From assembly GCA_009746045.1 (NCBI GenBank), contig RPFO01000312.1:2966377-3030376 (forward strand): 64,000 nt of DNA. Direction: 5' to 3'. The notes beneath the pieces are model-generated. The model saw nothing but the letters and a program-made list of their open reading frames with translations, searched no databases and was not told the origin of the DNA. The translations under genes and the position numbers were made by a program. Origin of the DNA: Mesostigma viride. Lineage: Eukaryota; Streptophyta; Mesostigmatophyceae; Mesostigmatales; Mesostigmataceae. This document shows positions 9,591-21,402 of the stretch, in pieces; position 1 is the stretch's first letter, and every line of letters begins with the position of its first letter.

Positions 9591-10283
9591 TTATTTGTAC
9601 ATCGCATGCGCCTTCCTCCGTTCATGGCTTGGCTTCAAAAGGCTGCACTCCCTGCAGCTGACATAGCCATTGGCCAGTTGGTTCTTCCACACGTCTAACT
9701 CCCTTGCACAGTTCCTCCATCTTCTGCATCCGGGGGGGCGGTGGTGAGGAGCCACGCTTGTCTCGAGGGCCTTGCGCACCGCCTCCTTCATGCGATTGAT
9801 GAGCTCGAGCCCGTGCTCTTCTGCCGTGCGTTCCTTCTCGAGATCCGGCACGGACTTGATGTACTCGTGAGCGACAAGGTCAGCGTCGTGTCCGAAGACG
9901 ATGACAGCCCAGAACATCTTGTCAAACACATTCTGGGCAAGGCACGCCAGATGCTTCCTGTAGCAGTGAGCCTCGGCGACCCACCTCTTCGCTTGACGGA
10001 GAAAGATATAGGGCTTCTTGCCAATCAGCAACCGCTTGCACATCTTGAGATCGCATGAAGTCATGTGGCGCAGCTCGCCAGGGTTCCTTCGGCGTCTGCG
10101 GGAGCGCATCTGAATCTCCTTCTCAATGGCATTCAGCAGCTCAGTGGCTTCGATCGTCTTTTCCTCTTTCACCTTCTCAAACTGGACCTGCGTGGCCTTG
10201 TTGATTCCACACAGTTTGGGCCACGAGAGCTCCACGAGGCGGTGCACGATTTCTGCAGGCAGGCTGTCGAAGGTGGCAGCCAT
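9591..10283 (-). CDS. F-box-like protein, paralogue of the 46.0-46.7 kb gene
   Basis: 230 residues. The N-terminus (LPAEIVHRLVELSWP, then CGINKATQ) matches that of the protein at 46037-46681 (LPPEVLTQIVKESWP, then CAINKATQ). The LPxEI/V start and helical spacing resemble an F-box, a module that recruits SKP1 and ubiquitin ligase; giant viruses often carry such proteins. The remainder is helical and basic (RSRRRRRNPG) with a C-terminal CRECSLLK. The candidate TATA (TATTAAG, minus) lies about 90 bp before ATG, preceded by repeats with CCACGGG and GTGGATAAG words. The F-box call is by eye and moderate; the paralogy is firm. Confidence 0.65.
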   Translation of the reverse strand: MAATFDSLPAEIVHRLVELSWPKLCGINKATQVQFEKVKEEKTIEATELLNAIEKEIQMRSRRRRRNPGELRHMTSCDLKMCKRLLIGKKPYIFLRQAKRWVAEAHCYRKHLACLAQNVFDKMFWAVIVFGHDADLVAHEYIKSVPDLEKERTAEEHGLELINRMKEAVRKALETSVAPHHRPPGCRRWRNCARELDVWKNQLANGYVSCRECSLLKPSHERRKAHAMYK

Positions 10284-10370
10284 AGCTGGTTTGCGGAGTC
10301 AGCCATAGCTGTTTTCGTGGTAGTGGTGGATGGAGAGGAGGATAGCTGCGAGAGTTGTTGCGTCTCGCGA

Positions 10371-10560
10371 CTTAATAGACGAAGGGATATCCACAGCTGC
10401 CACGGGATTGGTCCGCGTCCTGTGGATAAGCGCGGCGCGAGCGCGACGCGCGCGTCCTGTGGATAAGCGCGGCGCAAATACGGAACGGCGCGGCGCGAGT
10501 ACGGACCGGTGCACGTCCACGGGATTCTGCCACGTGGCACGTGCCATTCCCGTGGTGACG
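10371..10560 (-). promoter_or_regulatory. promoter with TATTAAG box and GTGGATAAG/CCACGGG array
   Basis: On the minus strand TATTAAG sits at 10377-10371. Upstream, the unit GTCCTGTGGATAAGCGCGGC occurs twice (10415 and 10450), flanked by CACGGGATT and GTCCACGGG words. The words match the arrays upstream of the TATA genes at 12.1, 49.2, 53.3, 53.9 and 55.1 kb. Confidence 0.5.
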
Positions 10561-10788
10561 GCGCCAGAAGTATAAATCTAAAACCGCGCCAAATTCAAAT
10601 TTTTGCCAAGTCTCAACGGCTAAGTATTATTAAATTTGGACACTTGGGACGTGTGCAATTGTTAATTTTACTTTGATTGCAAGCATGGAAAATAAGACAT
10701 GATGTTCGTGTGAATTGTTTTCATTAAAAATATAATTACTCTTTAATTGTACACAAGTCCACGGGACTAGAGAGATTCTCTGAACTAT
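10561..10788. other. AT-rich intergenic with 3'-end-like motif
   Basis: Contains TTTTCATTAAAAATATAA near 10718, just beyond the stop of the minus-strand zinc protein, and no open frame of note. Confidence 0.35.
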
Positions 10789-12053
10789 TTACAGGGCACG
10801 CGGGGCGGCCAGTTGGTTCATGACAGCTGCATAGCAGGACTCTGCGGAGTCGTAGCGGAAAAACGGGAAGCACAGGTCGTGCTTGGAGTCCTTGCCCTCG
10901 CAGATGGGGCAGGAGACACTCTTGGTGCCTCCCGCAGAGTGTCGAGGACGCACTCGCTGCAGACGACGTCGTTGTCGATGCTGTGGCCGTTGGCGGTGAA
11001 GAGGTAGTGCGCCTTCTTGTTGCACACCTTGCAGGTCTTGGAGGGCACGTCCAACTGGTGGTTGCAGCCCATCTGCTTGCTGGCAGCCTTGACGCCGCAG
11101 AACTTGTTCTTCAGATGCTCGAACTCCTTGGTGCCGGGAGTGACGGTGCTGGTGAGGTTGGACTCGGACAGCGTGAAAGAGACGAAGCTGAGGTGGGAGA
11201 CATAGTTGCGCTTCTCGCACTCCCACTTGATCCTGGAGATCTCCTTGGTGAAGTCGCTCTTGAAGTTCTCGATGTCGACCTTGGGCTTCTTGATGGCGTC
11301 GTCGTTGAACAGCCCGCAAGACCTCAGGTAGTCGTTTGTGTCCTCCTGCTTCCTCTTGTAGCCACCGCGAAGAAAGGGCTGGTCGCGCTCCTCGACCTTG
11401 ACGTTGACCTTGCCAGGGTCGGTGGGGCCGGTGAGAGCAAAGTTCGGCTCAGAGACGGTGTAGGTGCCTGGCGTGGGCCACTTGATGAACTCGGCGGTGT
11501 CCTCCATATCCGGGTAGATCTGGAGCAGCTCGGGGAACCTCTTCTTCGTCCGCTCGTGCTCGAACGCGAACTGCTCGAATGCGGGGTCCCAGCAGCTGAT
11601 GCAGTGCTCGGCCTTGCCGTTGCAGTCGATCTTGAGGAGATCCACACGAGTCGGCTTCTTGCACTTGGCGCAGTCCTTCGTGGGGATGCTCTTCAGCATG
11701 TTGTTCTGCTGAAGGTACTCGCACGAGTCGCAGAAATGGCCGTCGCACGGGGAAAAGCTGTGATTGTTGCGCATCTTGTAATCCTCGTCAAACTCGCAGA
11801 AGTGCTTGAGAGACCTCATCTTGTCGCAGCCGACGCAGCGAATGCGCTTCTTGTTCATCATGATGTTGCTCGTCTCGTAGTGATCCATCATGTCGTTCAA
11901 AACGCTGCGAGAAGCCTCAGGAAGGTGGACTTCGCATGCATGCTCGCCGGTGACTGGGTGGAAAAGAATGTTGAAGTGGCGAGTTTTCTTGACTTTGGGA
12001 GCACTGTGCGGCCCACGCTGGCGAGGAGCAGAGATGGCGGAGGAGGTAGCCAT
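10789..12053 (-). CDS. multi-zinc-finger protein with RING-like C-terminus (frameshifted)
   Basis: Begins MATSSAISAP at 12053; TATAAATG (minus) lies 78-85 bp upstream at 12131-12138. Cysteine pairs come in clusters: C73/C76/C86 with C103/C108/C111, then C128/C131 with C144/C151/C154, and a third cluster near the C-terminus (CNHQLD, CKVCNKK, VVCSEC, then CPICEGKD). The last block reads like the start of a RING or B-box. It is only reached after a one-base shift near 10930, because the first frame runs on to a stop at 10818 without cysteines. A regulatory or ubiquitin-related role is inferred; I do not recognise the exact family. Promoter plan as in the other TATA genes of the arms. Confidence 0.65.
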
Positions 12054-12130
12054 TGGAGCTGGTTGGTTTTGGTTGCTGAGAGAGCTGGGTGGATGCGAGT
12101 GGGATGCGAGGCGAGGTGGTGCAAGTCCTG

Positions 12131-12138
12131 CATTTATA
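12131..12138 (-). promoter_or_regulatory. TATA box of the multi-zinc protein gene
   Basis: TATAAATG on the minus strand, 78 bp before the chosen ATG, immediately followed upstream by CCCCGTGGG. Confidence 0.65.
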
Positions 12139-12154
12139 CCCACGGGGCTGCAAT

Positions 12155-12720
12155 TCCCGTGGTCTAGAAGAATTCAGCAGATCGACGGCTCGTGGCTCGC
12201 CACGAGGTTTGTAACGGGAAACGGTATGACGGTTACGAGGAAAATTTTCCCGTGGCCATACATTTTGAGCGTTATTTTGCCACGGGATTTGTAACGTAAA
12301 AAATCTTTCCCCGTGGCAAAAATATCCGACAGTTACTTTGCCGCGGGACCGGAATCGGATTTTTTTCTGTCCCCGTGGACGGATATTTTCGAGCGTTATT
12401 TTGCCACGGGATTTGTAACGTAAAAATCTTTTCCCGTGGCAAAAATATCCGACAGTTACTTTGCCACGGGGCCCGAATCGGTTTTTTTTCTGTCCCCGTG
12501 GACGGATATTTTCGAGCGTTATTTTGCCACGGGATTTGTAACGTAAAAATTCTTTCCCCGTGGCAAAAATATCCGACAGTTACTCTGCCACGGGGCTCAA
12601 AACCGAAAATCCTTAATCCCCGTGGACGGATATTTCTGACCGTTACGCTGCCACGGGACTTGTAACGTAAAAAAACGCGTCCCGTGGATAAGGTTTCGGC
12701 GCATAAACGACGAACGCGCT
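12155..12720. promoter_or_regulatory. bidirectional promoter array, ~124-bp tandem repeat
   Basis: CCACGGGATTTGTAACGTAA starts at 12280, 12404 and 12527, with a diverged fourth copy at 12651; the period is 123-124 bp. Each unit alternates CCACGGG, GTAACG, CCCCGTGG, ATATCCGACAGTTAC and a second CCACGGGG. The array fills the space between two divergent TATA genes. It resembles a cluster of binding sites for one or two transcription factors. Confidence 0.65.
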
Positions 12721-12804
12721 TCCACGTAGCCAGATTGCCCGTGCAAGACCACGTAGATAGCCTGGCAGCCACGGGACCGTCTCGTCAACCAAGGCCTGCG
12801 CAGG

Positions 12805-12810
12805 TATAAA
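12805..12810 (+). promoter_or_regulatory. TATA box of the RING/TRAF gene
   Basis: TATAAA, 75 bp before the ATG at 12885, followed by a CT-rich leader. Confidence 0.65.
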
Positions 12811-12884
12811 GACCAGACTTCCTCGTCTCCTCGCCACTCGCTCACCTCACATCAGCTCAGCACACCAAAACTCTCTCACTGGAT

Positions 12885-14069
12885 ATGGCTTCCCGCCCCA
12901 GATACGCAGCTAGCTACAACTTTGGCCGTGGTGTTACTGGAGCTAGTGGCAGTGGCAGTGGAAGTGGCAGGGGAAAGCGACGTGCTGCGAGGAACACGGC
13001 TACTGGAGAAGCAGGTTTGTGACGAGCCTTTGTTTTTTTGCACCCAAAAGCGCTTTTTCTTGTCGTTTCCGCCTTTTGGTACTCATTTCTTGTTATGTTT
13101 TCTTGCCCCCACACACCCGTGCATGCAGAACTGACCGCTGAACAACGGCAGCTTCACAGGGCTAACAAGCCTGTGCCCGTGCACGATAATCACGGGGACT
13201 TCGACACAAGAAACAACGTGTTTCCCTATCTGGAGAACACTTTCAAGGTGGCGAAGCTCGTCCTGGACTTGAGCAAGATCGAATGCGCCATTTGCGCGGA
13301 GGAGAGAGACAAGTATGTCACTCTCATGCTGGAGAACGAGCCCGCGCACGCATGCTCCATCATCATCTGCGACACCTGTGCCACTACCAAGCTTCACACG
13401 TTCAGAAACCAGTGCCCGCAGTGCCGCAAGCCGCTGAGCTCGTCTGGGCAGCTGTTCGTCCCCAACCCGCAGCTCAACAGCCTGGCGTCGAGGACGCAGT
13501 ACAGGGCCTGCGAACACCCCGGCTGCTTTACGATCATCCCAAGCAACATGATGGCGGCGCACGAGGAGGAGTGCGAGTACAACGTCTACACCTGTGGCAA
13601 CACCGTCTCGTTCCGCCTGCTGGACAACGAGACGCTTTCTTCCAAGATGTGCTGCGGCTACGAGGGCAAGAAACGCGCCGTCGAGGAGCACATGGAGACT
13701 TGCCCGGAGGCTGAGTCTGCGAAGAAGCTTAGCGCCATGATGGGCGTGTTTGACAAGGTGGAGGCGCTCTCAGCTGCAATGGAGCGCGACAGCCCAGACG
13801 TCTTCAAGCGCATGGCTCAGTTGTTTGGGGTGACCACGGAGAAGGCCAGGCGCATCCTTGCCAGCCTGCCTGGAGCGAGTGGTGCCGGCCCTTCTTCCCA
13901 GCGTGCTCCTCGTCCAGGGGAAGCAGTGGACACAGCAATCCCCGTCGACGCCCCCACTGACCCAATCAGTGATCTCGTGGACGCCATAGACGCTGACGTT
14001 GCTGCACAGGGCGTCGACGACGAGGCTGCAGACCCCACCTGGACTCCGGCTGGCAACCAGGACGACTGA
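12885..14069 (+). CDS. RING finger plus TRAF-type zinc finger protein, two exons
   Basis: Exon 1 is 12885-13014 (ATGGCTTCCCGC start; G/S-rich, then a basic GKRRAARN segment). The intron is 13015-13128: GTTTGT at the donor and CGTGCATGCAG at the acceptor. Exon 2 is 13129-14069 and the reading frame is kept across the junction, giving 356 residues. Residues 96-142 fit a RING: C96xxC99, then C119, C124xxC127 and C139xxC142 (CPQCRKPL). A TRAF-like C-rich segment follows (YRACEHPGCF with HEEECEYNVYTC). The tail is acidic and Pro-rich. By family analogy this is an E3 ubiquitin ligase or scaffold. Note that the intron stays open in frame, so an unspliced reading also exists. Confidence 0.8.
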
Positions 14070-14099
14070 ACAGTTACAGCTGACAGCATTGGATGTCAA

Positions 14100-14408
14100 A
14101 AACCCCTCTAGTTTAGAGACAAGGGCCATAGTTAGAAACCAGCCCATCCACGGGGTTTAGGTGACAGGCAGTAGAAGAAACATCCCCACACACTGGGGAC
14201 TTGGACAGGAAAGATGTGGATGTTTGTAATAAAGATGTGGATGTTTGCAAAACCAGTTTGAAAAAATATCTAAGCTGCACATTAGTATAAGTATGGTAAG
14301 TTTCCAGCAGGCCACGTGGCAGCCACAAAGCCCGATCCCCGTGGTAGCCGGCGCAGTACGGATTCCGTAGGAATCCACGAGATATTTCCGAGATATTTCC
14401 GAGATATT
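14100..14408. other. intergenic, junction region
   Basis: GATGTGGATGTTTG occurs twice (near 14215 and 14234). From 14330 onward come CCCCGTGG and GATATTTCCGA repeats (about 14380-14430), resembling the arm promoters. No gene is visible. Confidence 0.4.
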
Positions 14409-17400
14409 TTAGATATTTTCAGATATTTTGAAAATATCCCAGGGACCCCGTGGACTCCCAGGGGAATCGTAACCGAAAATCGGACTCGCGGCCGGCGATC
14501 GGAGGAGCCACCACGGGAAAATCCCGTTTTTTTTCGGTTGTGTCCTCAGAACGTTTCGGTTGTGCCCTCCAGACCCGTTGTTGAGGCCAGATCCGTTTGA
14601 AAACGACCATCGGCCTAGAACTTCGCCTCCAAGAAGACCTGACTCATCAGGGTCGGTCCACGTTCCCAAAGAAAAGCAATTTTGAGTCGAAATTCTCGTC
14701 ATCTGCGACAAATCGCGCGGTCGTTTTGTCCCTGCGCTTAGGTACATCCTCCAATGGCCCCAAACGTCTCTTGTCGATGCTAACCAATATTTGCTGCGTT
14801 CGCAAAAGTTTTCGTTGAAACGCAGACAAGACAAGGGGTCGAACGATCCTGTGTAAACACCTGCGCGATTGTTAAGCCCGACTGAAGTGTCCATAAAGAA
14901 AAACGAGGCAATCGACGGGTTGTAAGCCTTAGAAAGATCTAGGGCGTCCATTACTTGGTTGTTGGTGAGACTCTGGTTCCAAAACCGCACGTTATCCCAG
15001 TTTGCCTGGTCGCAGGTCGGAAAGCGTGCGTTCGTTCCAAGGGTAAGCGTTTTGGTCGTCAAGGTTTCGACACTTAGCGATGGTGCATTGCTCAAGGTCT
15101 TCAGCTCGCCGTCCACGTACATTTTGAAAAGCGAGTTGTTGTTCGTCGAATCCGCGGTCCTGGTAACGAGAATGCGATACATCTGATTCGCATTAAGCGT
15201 AAGATTGTCGCTTGTCGCAACTTGCGCAGAAGATGAAGATAGATACACTTTTCCGGTCGAGTCGACGTGTAAAAAGTAGCACGAGGTAGAAGGATTCCCT
15301 AATGCCCAAATGCACGTTCCTCGACTCGCAGACGCGGTTAGAGTAAACTCGACGCCAATCGAAAACGGGTTCGTACCGCCCGAAAACCCGTCTGAAAGAG
15401 CAACGCTTGCGTATTGGGTGTTCCCGCCCTTGTCCTCGGGCATTTGAAGAAGGTTAGAAGCGTAGAAAGGCGCAGGGGAAAGCGTTAGAGAGTAACCGGA
15501 CACTGTCCCTGTATTTGCCCCCGACGCACTGTTGAAAGTCCACAGAGCTTGCGAAAGCGGAGACGCGGTTTGAGTGTAAATGTGATCCACGTCCTTCTGC
15601 GTCACTTCAGTGTTCAAGAAACGGACGTTGTCCCACCGCGCCTGATTAGCCAGCCGGAAACGAGCGTTTGTACCGATTCGAAAGTCTTTCGTTGCGAGAT
15701 TGTGACGGATTAGGAGAGGTGAGGTCTTCAAAGTCTTCGGCGCGCCGTTGATCCACAATTTAAACAGCGAGTTATTCGTTGACGAGTCGGATGTCCGGCT
15801 TACAACAATGTTGTAAGTTGTGGAAACCAAAAACGAGTAGTCGTCCGAAGTAGCGACTTGATTCGTATCGTCGCACACTAGAAGTTTTCCCGTAGAGTCG
15901 ACAAGCAGGTAGTGACATGCAGTCCCCGTCCCCGGCTGGCCGTATGACCAGATGCATGTGTAAGGGTGCGAGGTACTAAGAAGCGTAAAGTCCACGGCAA
16001 CCGTGAACACAGACGACGAGAACTCGGTCCCGAGAGTAACAGTTGCGAATTTTGAATTCCCGCCAAGATCTTCAGGGATCGCAAGTGATCCAGATGCGGC
16101 GCTAGTGGTCTGCGAAAGAGTCAGTGCGCTGCCGGTTGCCGAACCCGTGTTTGCGCCGTTGAAAGCATCAAAACTCCATCGCCCGATAGGGCTTATTTGA
16201 ATACCGGGAGTTCCCAGTCCGAGCATCGAGTTCACCATCGACTGTGTGAACGCCGTGTTGAAGTAACGAATGTTGTCCCAACGACAAGGGTGGCAAGAAC
16301 TATATCTTGCGTTGGTACCGAGGCGAAACACTTTGTTCGTGATATCAGAATACTTGATCGTCTGAAACCCGTACGTCGTAGATCCTGTGTTCAGCGTCTT
16401 CTGCACCCCGTCAACCCAAAGTCGAATGAGAGTGTTGTTGTTGGTTGCGTCCGAGGTTCTCGACACGGTAACATTGTACCATCTTCCGGTGACAAACTTA
16501 AATGTGTCCGTGGTGTACGCCATCGCGTTGCCTGAACCGATTTCAAGCCTGCCTTCTTGTCCAGTGCTCCCGTTTACGTAACAAAAGTGACCGTTTCCAG
16601 AACCCGTGACGTCTCCATACGCCCAAATAGTCGTCTGGTTTGCGCCTGAAAGGCTGTCAAAGTATATGTCTGTGGATATTGTAAAGGCGTTCAAACCCGC
16701 TTGAAATCCCGACCCCAGTGTCACTTGAGCGTAATGAGTGTTTAAACCGGTGTCAATATCGGTTTTCAGCTGCCCTGCCGCCCCTGCGGTGTTTGTGCTC
16801 ATGTTCGTGATCGCAAGCGCTTCCGTCTGCGTCCCAGAATTTGCACCTGATAACGCGTTGAAGTTCCATTGACCCACGACAGTAGCGGGCATGGTAGCCT
16901 GAGGATAAACGCCGTTAGACAAGTCCACGATTTCCTGTGCCGTTAATTCGCGATCAAAGATGCGAACACTATCCCACGCTGCGTTCAGAGCGACTCGGCT
17001 GACATCGAACTGGCCGATAGTCAAGTTCGGACTTGAGCTCGTCTGAGACGGAACGTTTACAGTGTTGTTAAGAGAATACTTGACGCCGTTGATCCAAAGA
17101 AAGTAGCGAAGGGACGTGCTACCGCCCCTGCTACGTGCGTGAAGATCATCCGGTAGGTCGTGCTCGTTGCGAACGTCTGCTGGCTTTGGAAAGAAGCGAC
17201 GCCGCTTCCATTTGTCCCGTTGGAAAGAACGGCCCACGTATTCGTGCCGTTTGGGGAGTATACATAAACCCACGAAGTTCCGTCTCCGTACCTAAAGATC
17301 TCAGGGCTTCCGCTTGTAGAAGGAGTCTTAAACGTGACGGAGATCGTCCATGTTGAACCAAGGTTTGGAAGACCCGAGGCGTAACTAGCTTGGTAGTAGT

Positions 17401-20400
17401 TTTGCGTCGTGGTGGACGTCGTTAGCACCAGCTGATTGTTCGAGTAGATCATGCCTGTCCCGAACTGCACCATCGCATTAGATGAAGAGTTTGTCCCACT
17501 GCTTGCGAGTGACCCGTTGGTGAACGAGTAATGAGATAAAGACTGTTCTGTACCCACACCACCTGTGACTTCCTGAGTCGAAAAGGCCTGGTTATAGAAA
17601 GATATATTGTCCCACACAGCAGAACTGGTTGTCGAGAACCTCGCGTTCGTCCCGAGTCGCAGTGTTTTGACGCTCAGTTTTCCAATGCCAGTGTCTGTTC
17701 CGTTTTCAAAGTTTTCTGAGTTCCGTCGATCCACAACCTGAACAATGCGTTGTTGGAGGTCGCGTCAGTGGTACGAGACACAGCGATTGCATACTTTCGG
17801 TTGGCCGAAAGTGTCACGTCGTCTGTACAGGCCACAGTTGCTGAACTGGTCGAGAGTAGCAACTTGCCAGTGTTGTCGATAGCGAGGTACACACACGGTG
17901 TGCCGATGTTCGGATCACCGTATGCCCATATAACCGTATATTGCGTAACGGATGTCACCGTGAACTCCGTGTAGATGCTGAACGCCGAGAGTCCCCCGTT
18001 GAAGTCGTTACCAAGACTCGCCATCGCATACGAAGCGTTCCCGCCCGCGTCCTCGGCTAGCGTGAGGGCGTTCGAAGTAGGAGATACGCCGGGGGCAATG
18101 TAAGAGAGTACCCTGACGCGGTTCCCGTATTTGCTCCTGTCGCAGAATCAAAGTTCCACAAGCCCGGGGTGGGAGGGTCGACGTAGATGTTGTGTACCGA
18201 TCAACTTGCAATTGGTTAAGTTGAGAGTTGAAGAACGCAACGTTGTCCCACTTTGCCGCGCTTCCAAACTTGTAAGCATCGTTTGTACCCAATCGAAGTT
18301 TCTCGACGTGATGTTGAGTTGGGTAACTGTCTCATTGGTTGCTAGAAGTTTAGGCACTCCGTTGATCCAGACAGTGAAAAGAGAGTTGTTGTTACTTGCA
18401 TCCGTTGAACGCGACAAGATGATATTTGTCAACGTGTTTGTCGCGAGCTGGTAGTCCATTATTGGGACCTTTGCCGTGTGAGTTGCGAGCTCAATCGCTC
18501 CTGACGAATGAGCGAGCAGGAAGTAACAGGGAGAGATCCGGAAGGATCTCCGTATGCCCAAATGACTGTGTACGGCTGGGAATTCCCCACAAGCGCAAAG
18601 TTGCATGCGATTGTGAACGAAGAGAGGCCAGAATTGAACTCAGGGCCCAAAACAACCTCGGCGTAGGTATAGTTGCCCCCAGCGTCTTCTTGAAGAGACA
18701 GAAGAGCGCCAGATGGGGAAACGCCGTTAGAAAACGTCATCACGGCCGATTGATATTCGCCCGTGTTTGAACCGTCGTTCGCGTTGAAACTCCAAAACCC
18801 GCTTGGGGTAGGAGGAGCGTTAGTGACCGCGCCGTTCACAAACGAAATAGCGTGCCCTGATGTTTTTTGGAAAGAATCATCCATGTACGCAACTAATGCC
18901 GATCCTTTATTGGATCCCAAGTCGACCTCGACGAGTTCTCGAAAGGCTCCCGAGTACACATCTGCATCGCGACGAAAATAGATATCGTCGATTGAAGAAC
19001 CGTCTGGTGCATAGATGATGGAATGAGTGTCAGTAGAGTCACCAGCCGCTTTTGTAAGAGGAGAATCGCCCGTCCCTGTGACGGGTGTCATAAGATTGGT
19101 TTCGTCGACAGAAGGAACGATATACCCCTTTTCTGTTTGCTCGTGAGCAAACGTGAGAGGAGTGCGAATTCGCTTCACAGTCGACTCTTCAACTCCAATT
19201 TTAAGAATGGCGAGGTTAGTGAATTTAAATCCCGATAGATATCTCGCGTTCGTCGGAGAATACGTAGCGAAGTAGAAGTCTGCATCGTCGACGAATGACA
19301 CGGGTCGCAGGAGTGACTGTACCAACAATCCGTTGCAATACAACGACCACGTGTCTGAGATCCGAGTCAAGCATACGCGATTCCAAGCGTCTAAACGCAG
19401 ATAGGATTCGGAAAAGGATGCGTTAGTAGTGAGGCCGTCGATTGTGAGATGAACGCCAGTGTCAACAGAGAAGGACACGGATCCTCCTGACGTTGGCGGA
19501 AAACACCCATAGCTGAAGATGCCGACTCCAGGAATGGGAATCGATGCAGGGAAGAACACATCCAGCAAAATGGTCATGTCGGTCGTGGAAGGAAACCCCT
19601 TTCCTCCGATCGCGGCTTTGAACCCTTCCGAGTCTGCGCTTTGAGGATGGTAAGAGATGACTCTGTCGCTGATCGAGAAATCGTCTGTGCTAGAAGCCGT
19701 TGACATCTTCATCTCTACGCCGGATACACGATCGAACGGGCGATTTCCGTCAAAATCCCAAAACGACTTGACAGATTCGTACGGAATTCCCTCCAGATCT
19801 CCTCCCTTCGTGTACACTTCGATTGGCTTCAGGTCGCTAAAGTTCCCTCGAGAATCCTTTGCGGCCAAGTACACGGAGTACGGCCGCCCTTCTAAAAGAC
19901 CCGGGAAAACAAACTCGTTTGACATTACTGCATCGTTCCCTTGCATCGTGTCTGTTTTTCTCGACAAGAAACCTTCAGGAGAGGTTTCATTGCCAATAAG
20001 AGAGCTCGCAAGGATGTCGGACCTCCTGCCCTGGTAAGCGTGAGCGGCAACAACAAGGTTGTTCTGTTCTGGGTCGACGAAGTCGTGGCGAACAGAAATG
20101 GAGGAGTCAGAGACGGTTGTTGCAGCCGGCTCGGGGTTGGAAGTCGGTGGAGAAAGATCCGATTCGAGGTCGGTCTTGGTACCAGAAAGAACAATGTTGA
20201 TTGAAGAGACGGTGTCGGTGACAGTGCCTGAAATAGTAAGTCTCACGCGGACGCTGTAAGGCTTGTTCTTCGCAAGATCGATCTTCTTGTGATTGGGAAG
20301 CGCAATGTTTGAAACCAAAGACCAGCTTCCATTCCACGACATCGCGATCTGGCCTGTAGTAACAATTCTCGAGACCTCGCGTGCGTGGGAAACCGTCTCC

Positions 20401-21098
20401 GCCGCTATGTCGCACACTTCCACTTCGACAGCCGCCGTGGTCTGAACCGGCGGGGCAGGAGCGGGAACACCTTGTACGGTCACCCAAATGGAGTCTATGA
20501 ATAGATCGGTTTCCGGCTTAAACGCGTATTTTGGAGCTACGTCAGGGTTTGCGAGGAATCCGCTGATGCACGTGTCGAGGAAGGCTCCCGAAAGCACTTC
20601 CGCTCGTGTGATCGAACGCGAGAATGCAGACGATCGAAATTGTCCGCGTTCAGTGACGGAATCTGACACCCATTTGTTTTGAAACGCGTCGTAGACGAGT
20701 CCCATGCCATCCGCTGCACCTGTCGTGTCAACATTCAAAAGAGTCGCGAGCGTCTCAGTTCCCGACCAGCCCGGAAAGAGGTCGGCGTATGCTTTTGGTA
20801 CGAGATGATCATTCGGCGCATTGTCGTATTCAAGACGACTCGCAAACGGGAGTCTCAAAAACGAGCGGACTACAAGATCGCCGATAATGTTCACGTTCTG
20901 CTGAAACTCCCAGACGCCGCCTTCATCGCTCATGTACGGAAGCGCCATGTCTCCGTGATACGTGTAAGCCAGATACCATTGTTCTTCCATCTTTCTCTCT
21001 AGCCGGAGAGAGTGGTTCACGACTCTCAGTCTCCACAAGGAGCCGTCCGCGCCTTCGAGGTTGAGCGCTTTCGCGCGGACGACGCCGCATTCAGCCAT
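14409..21098 (-). CDS. giant LamG-repeat (concanavalin A-like) surface protein, broken by frameshifts
   Basis: One gene of roughly 2,200 residues beginning MAECGVVRAK at 21098. The first 330 residues resemble a virion fibre or head domain; a fibronectin-like stretch follows, then at least seven LamG-type units of about 205 residues. Each unit has a W-F-NASGANTG start, a central VIWAYGDP-type strand, an LLVDSTGKL strand, a VSRTSDSTNNNSLFKLWING block and a LGTNARF...WDNVRF end. LamG folds bind glycans, so a role in the capsid surface or host attachment is likely. At least six frame changes are needed (about 18530, 18290, 18165, 18095, 17715 and 17120). The 3' end dissolves below 14560 into CCGTGG-rich arm sequence, so the C-terminus seems truncated. 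Confidence 0.75.
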
Positions 21099-21115
21099 GG
21101 TTGTTAAAACATAAA

Positions 21116-21152
21116 CAAAAATTTGCACGCGATATTAACGCGGTAAATTTTT
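21116..21152. promoter_or_regulatory. short inverted repeat between divergent genes
   Basis: AAAAATTTGCACGCG and CGCGGTAAATTTTT form an imperfect inverted repeat midway between the starts of the LamG gene (minus) and a small membrane protein gene (plus). A shared promoter or operator is likely. Confidence 0.35.
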
Positions 21153-21174
21153 GTGCAAGGATTATGTTATCAGG

Positions 21175-21378
21175 ATGTCCTTTGCGGAAACTCTTATCAA
21201 GCTGGTTCTCTTGCTTTTCGTGATGTATGTCAACGCCGGTCTTGCCCTTGTCCATGCTTCTGAAGACTTGAGCTCTCGAAAAAATACGGATCCTAAAGAG
21301 TGGATTAAGTTGGTTCTCAAACTTCCGATAGACAAGATACCTGGCATGTTGGAAAAAATTAATTACGACGAAAAGTAA
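21175..21378 (+). CDS. small membrane protein
   Basis: 67 residues from MSFAETLIK. I prefer this ATG (21175) to the earlier in-frame one because the hydrophobic segment LVLLLFVMYVNAGLALV then starts close to the N-terminus. The C-terminal half is polar and charged (SSRKNTDPKEW, EKINYDEK). One membrane pass or a signal anchor. Family not recognised. It is followed after 24 bp by another small membrane protein gene on the same strand. Confidence 0.6.
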   Translation: MSFAETLIKLVLLLFVMYVNAGLALVHASEDLSSRKNTDPKEWIKLVLKLPIDKIPGMLEKINYDEK

Positions 21379-21402
21379 TTTTATTACCATAATAAATAAA
21401 TA

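Noticed and set aside
10983-12167. 394-residue plus-strand ORF opposite the multi-zinc protein
   Set aside because: It is the complement of a high-GC coding region. The minus strand has the cysteine pattern, the TATA box and a sensible start.
13015-13128. Unspliced reading of the RING/TRAF gene starting at 13038
   Set aside because: The intron has good donor and acceptor, the spliced frame continues cleanly from exon 1, and exon 1 starts at the right distance from a TATA box.
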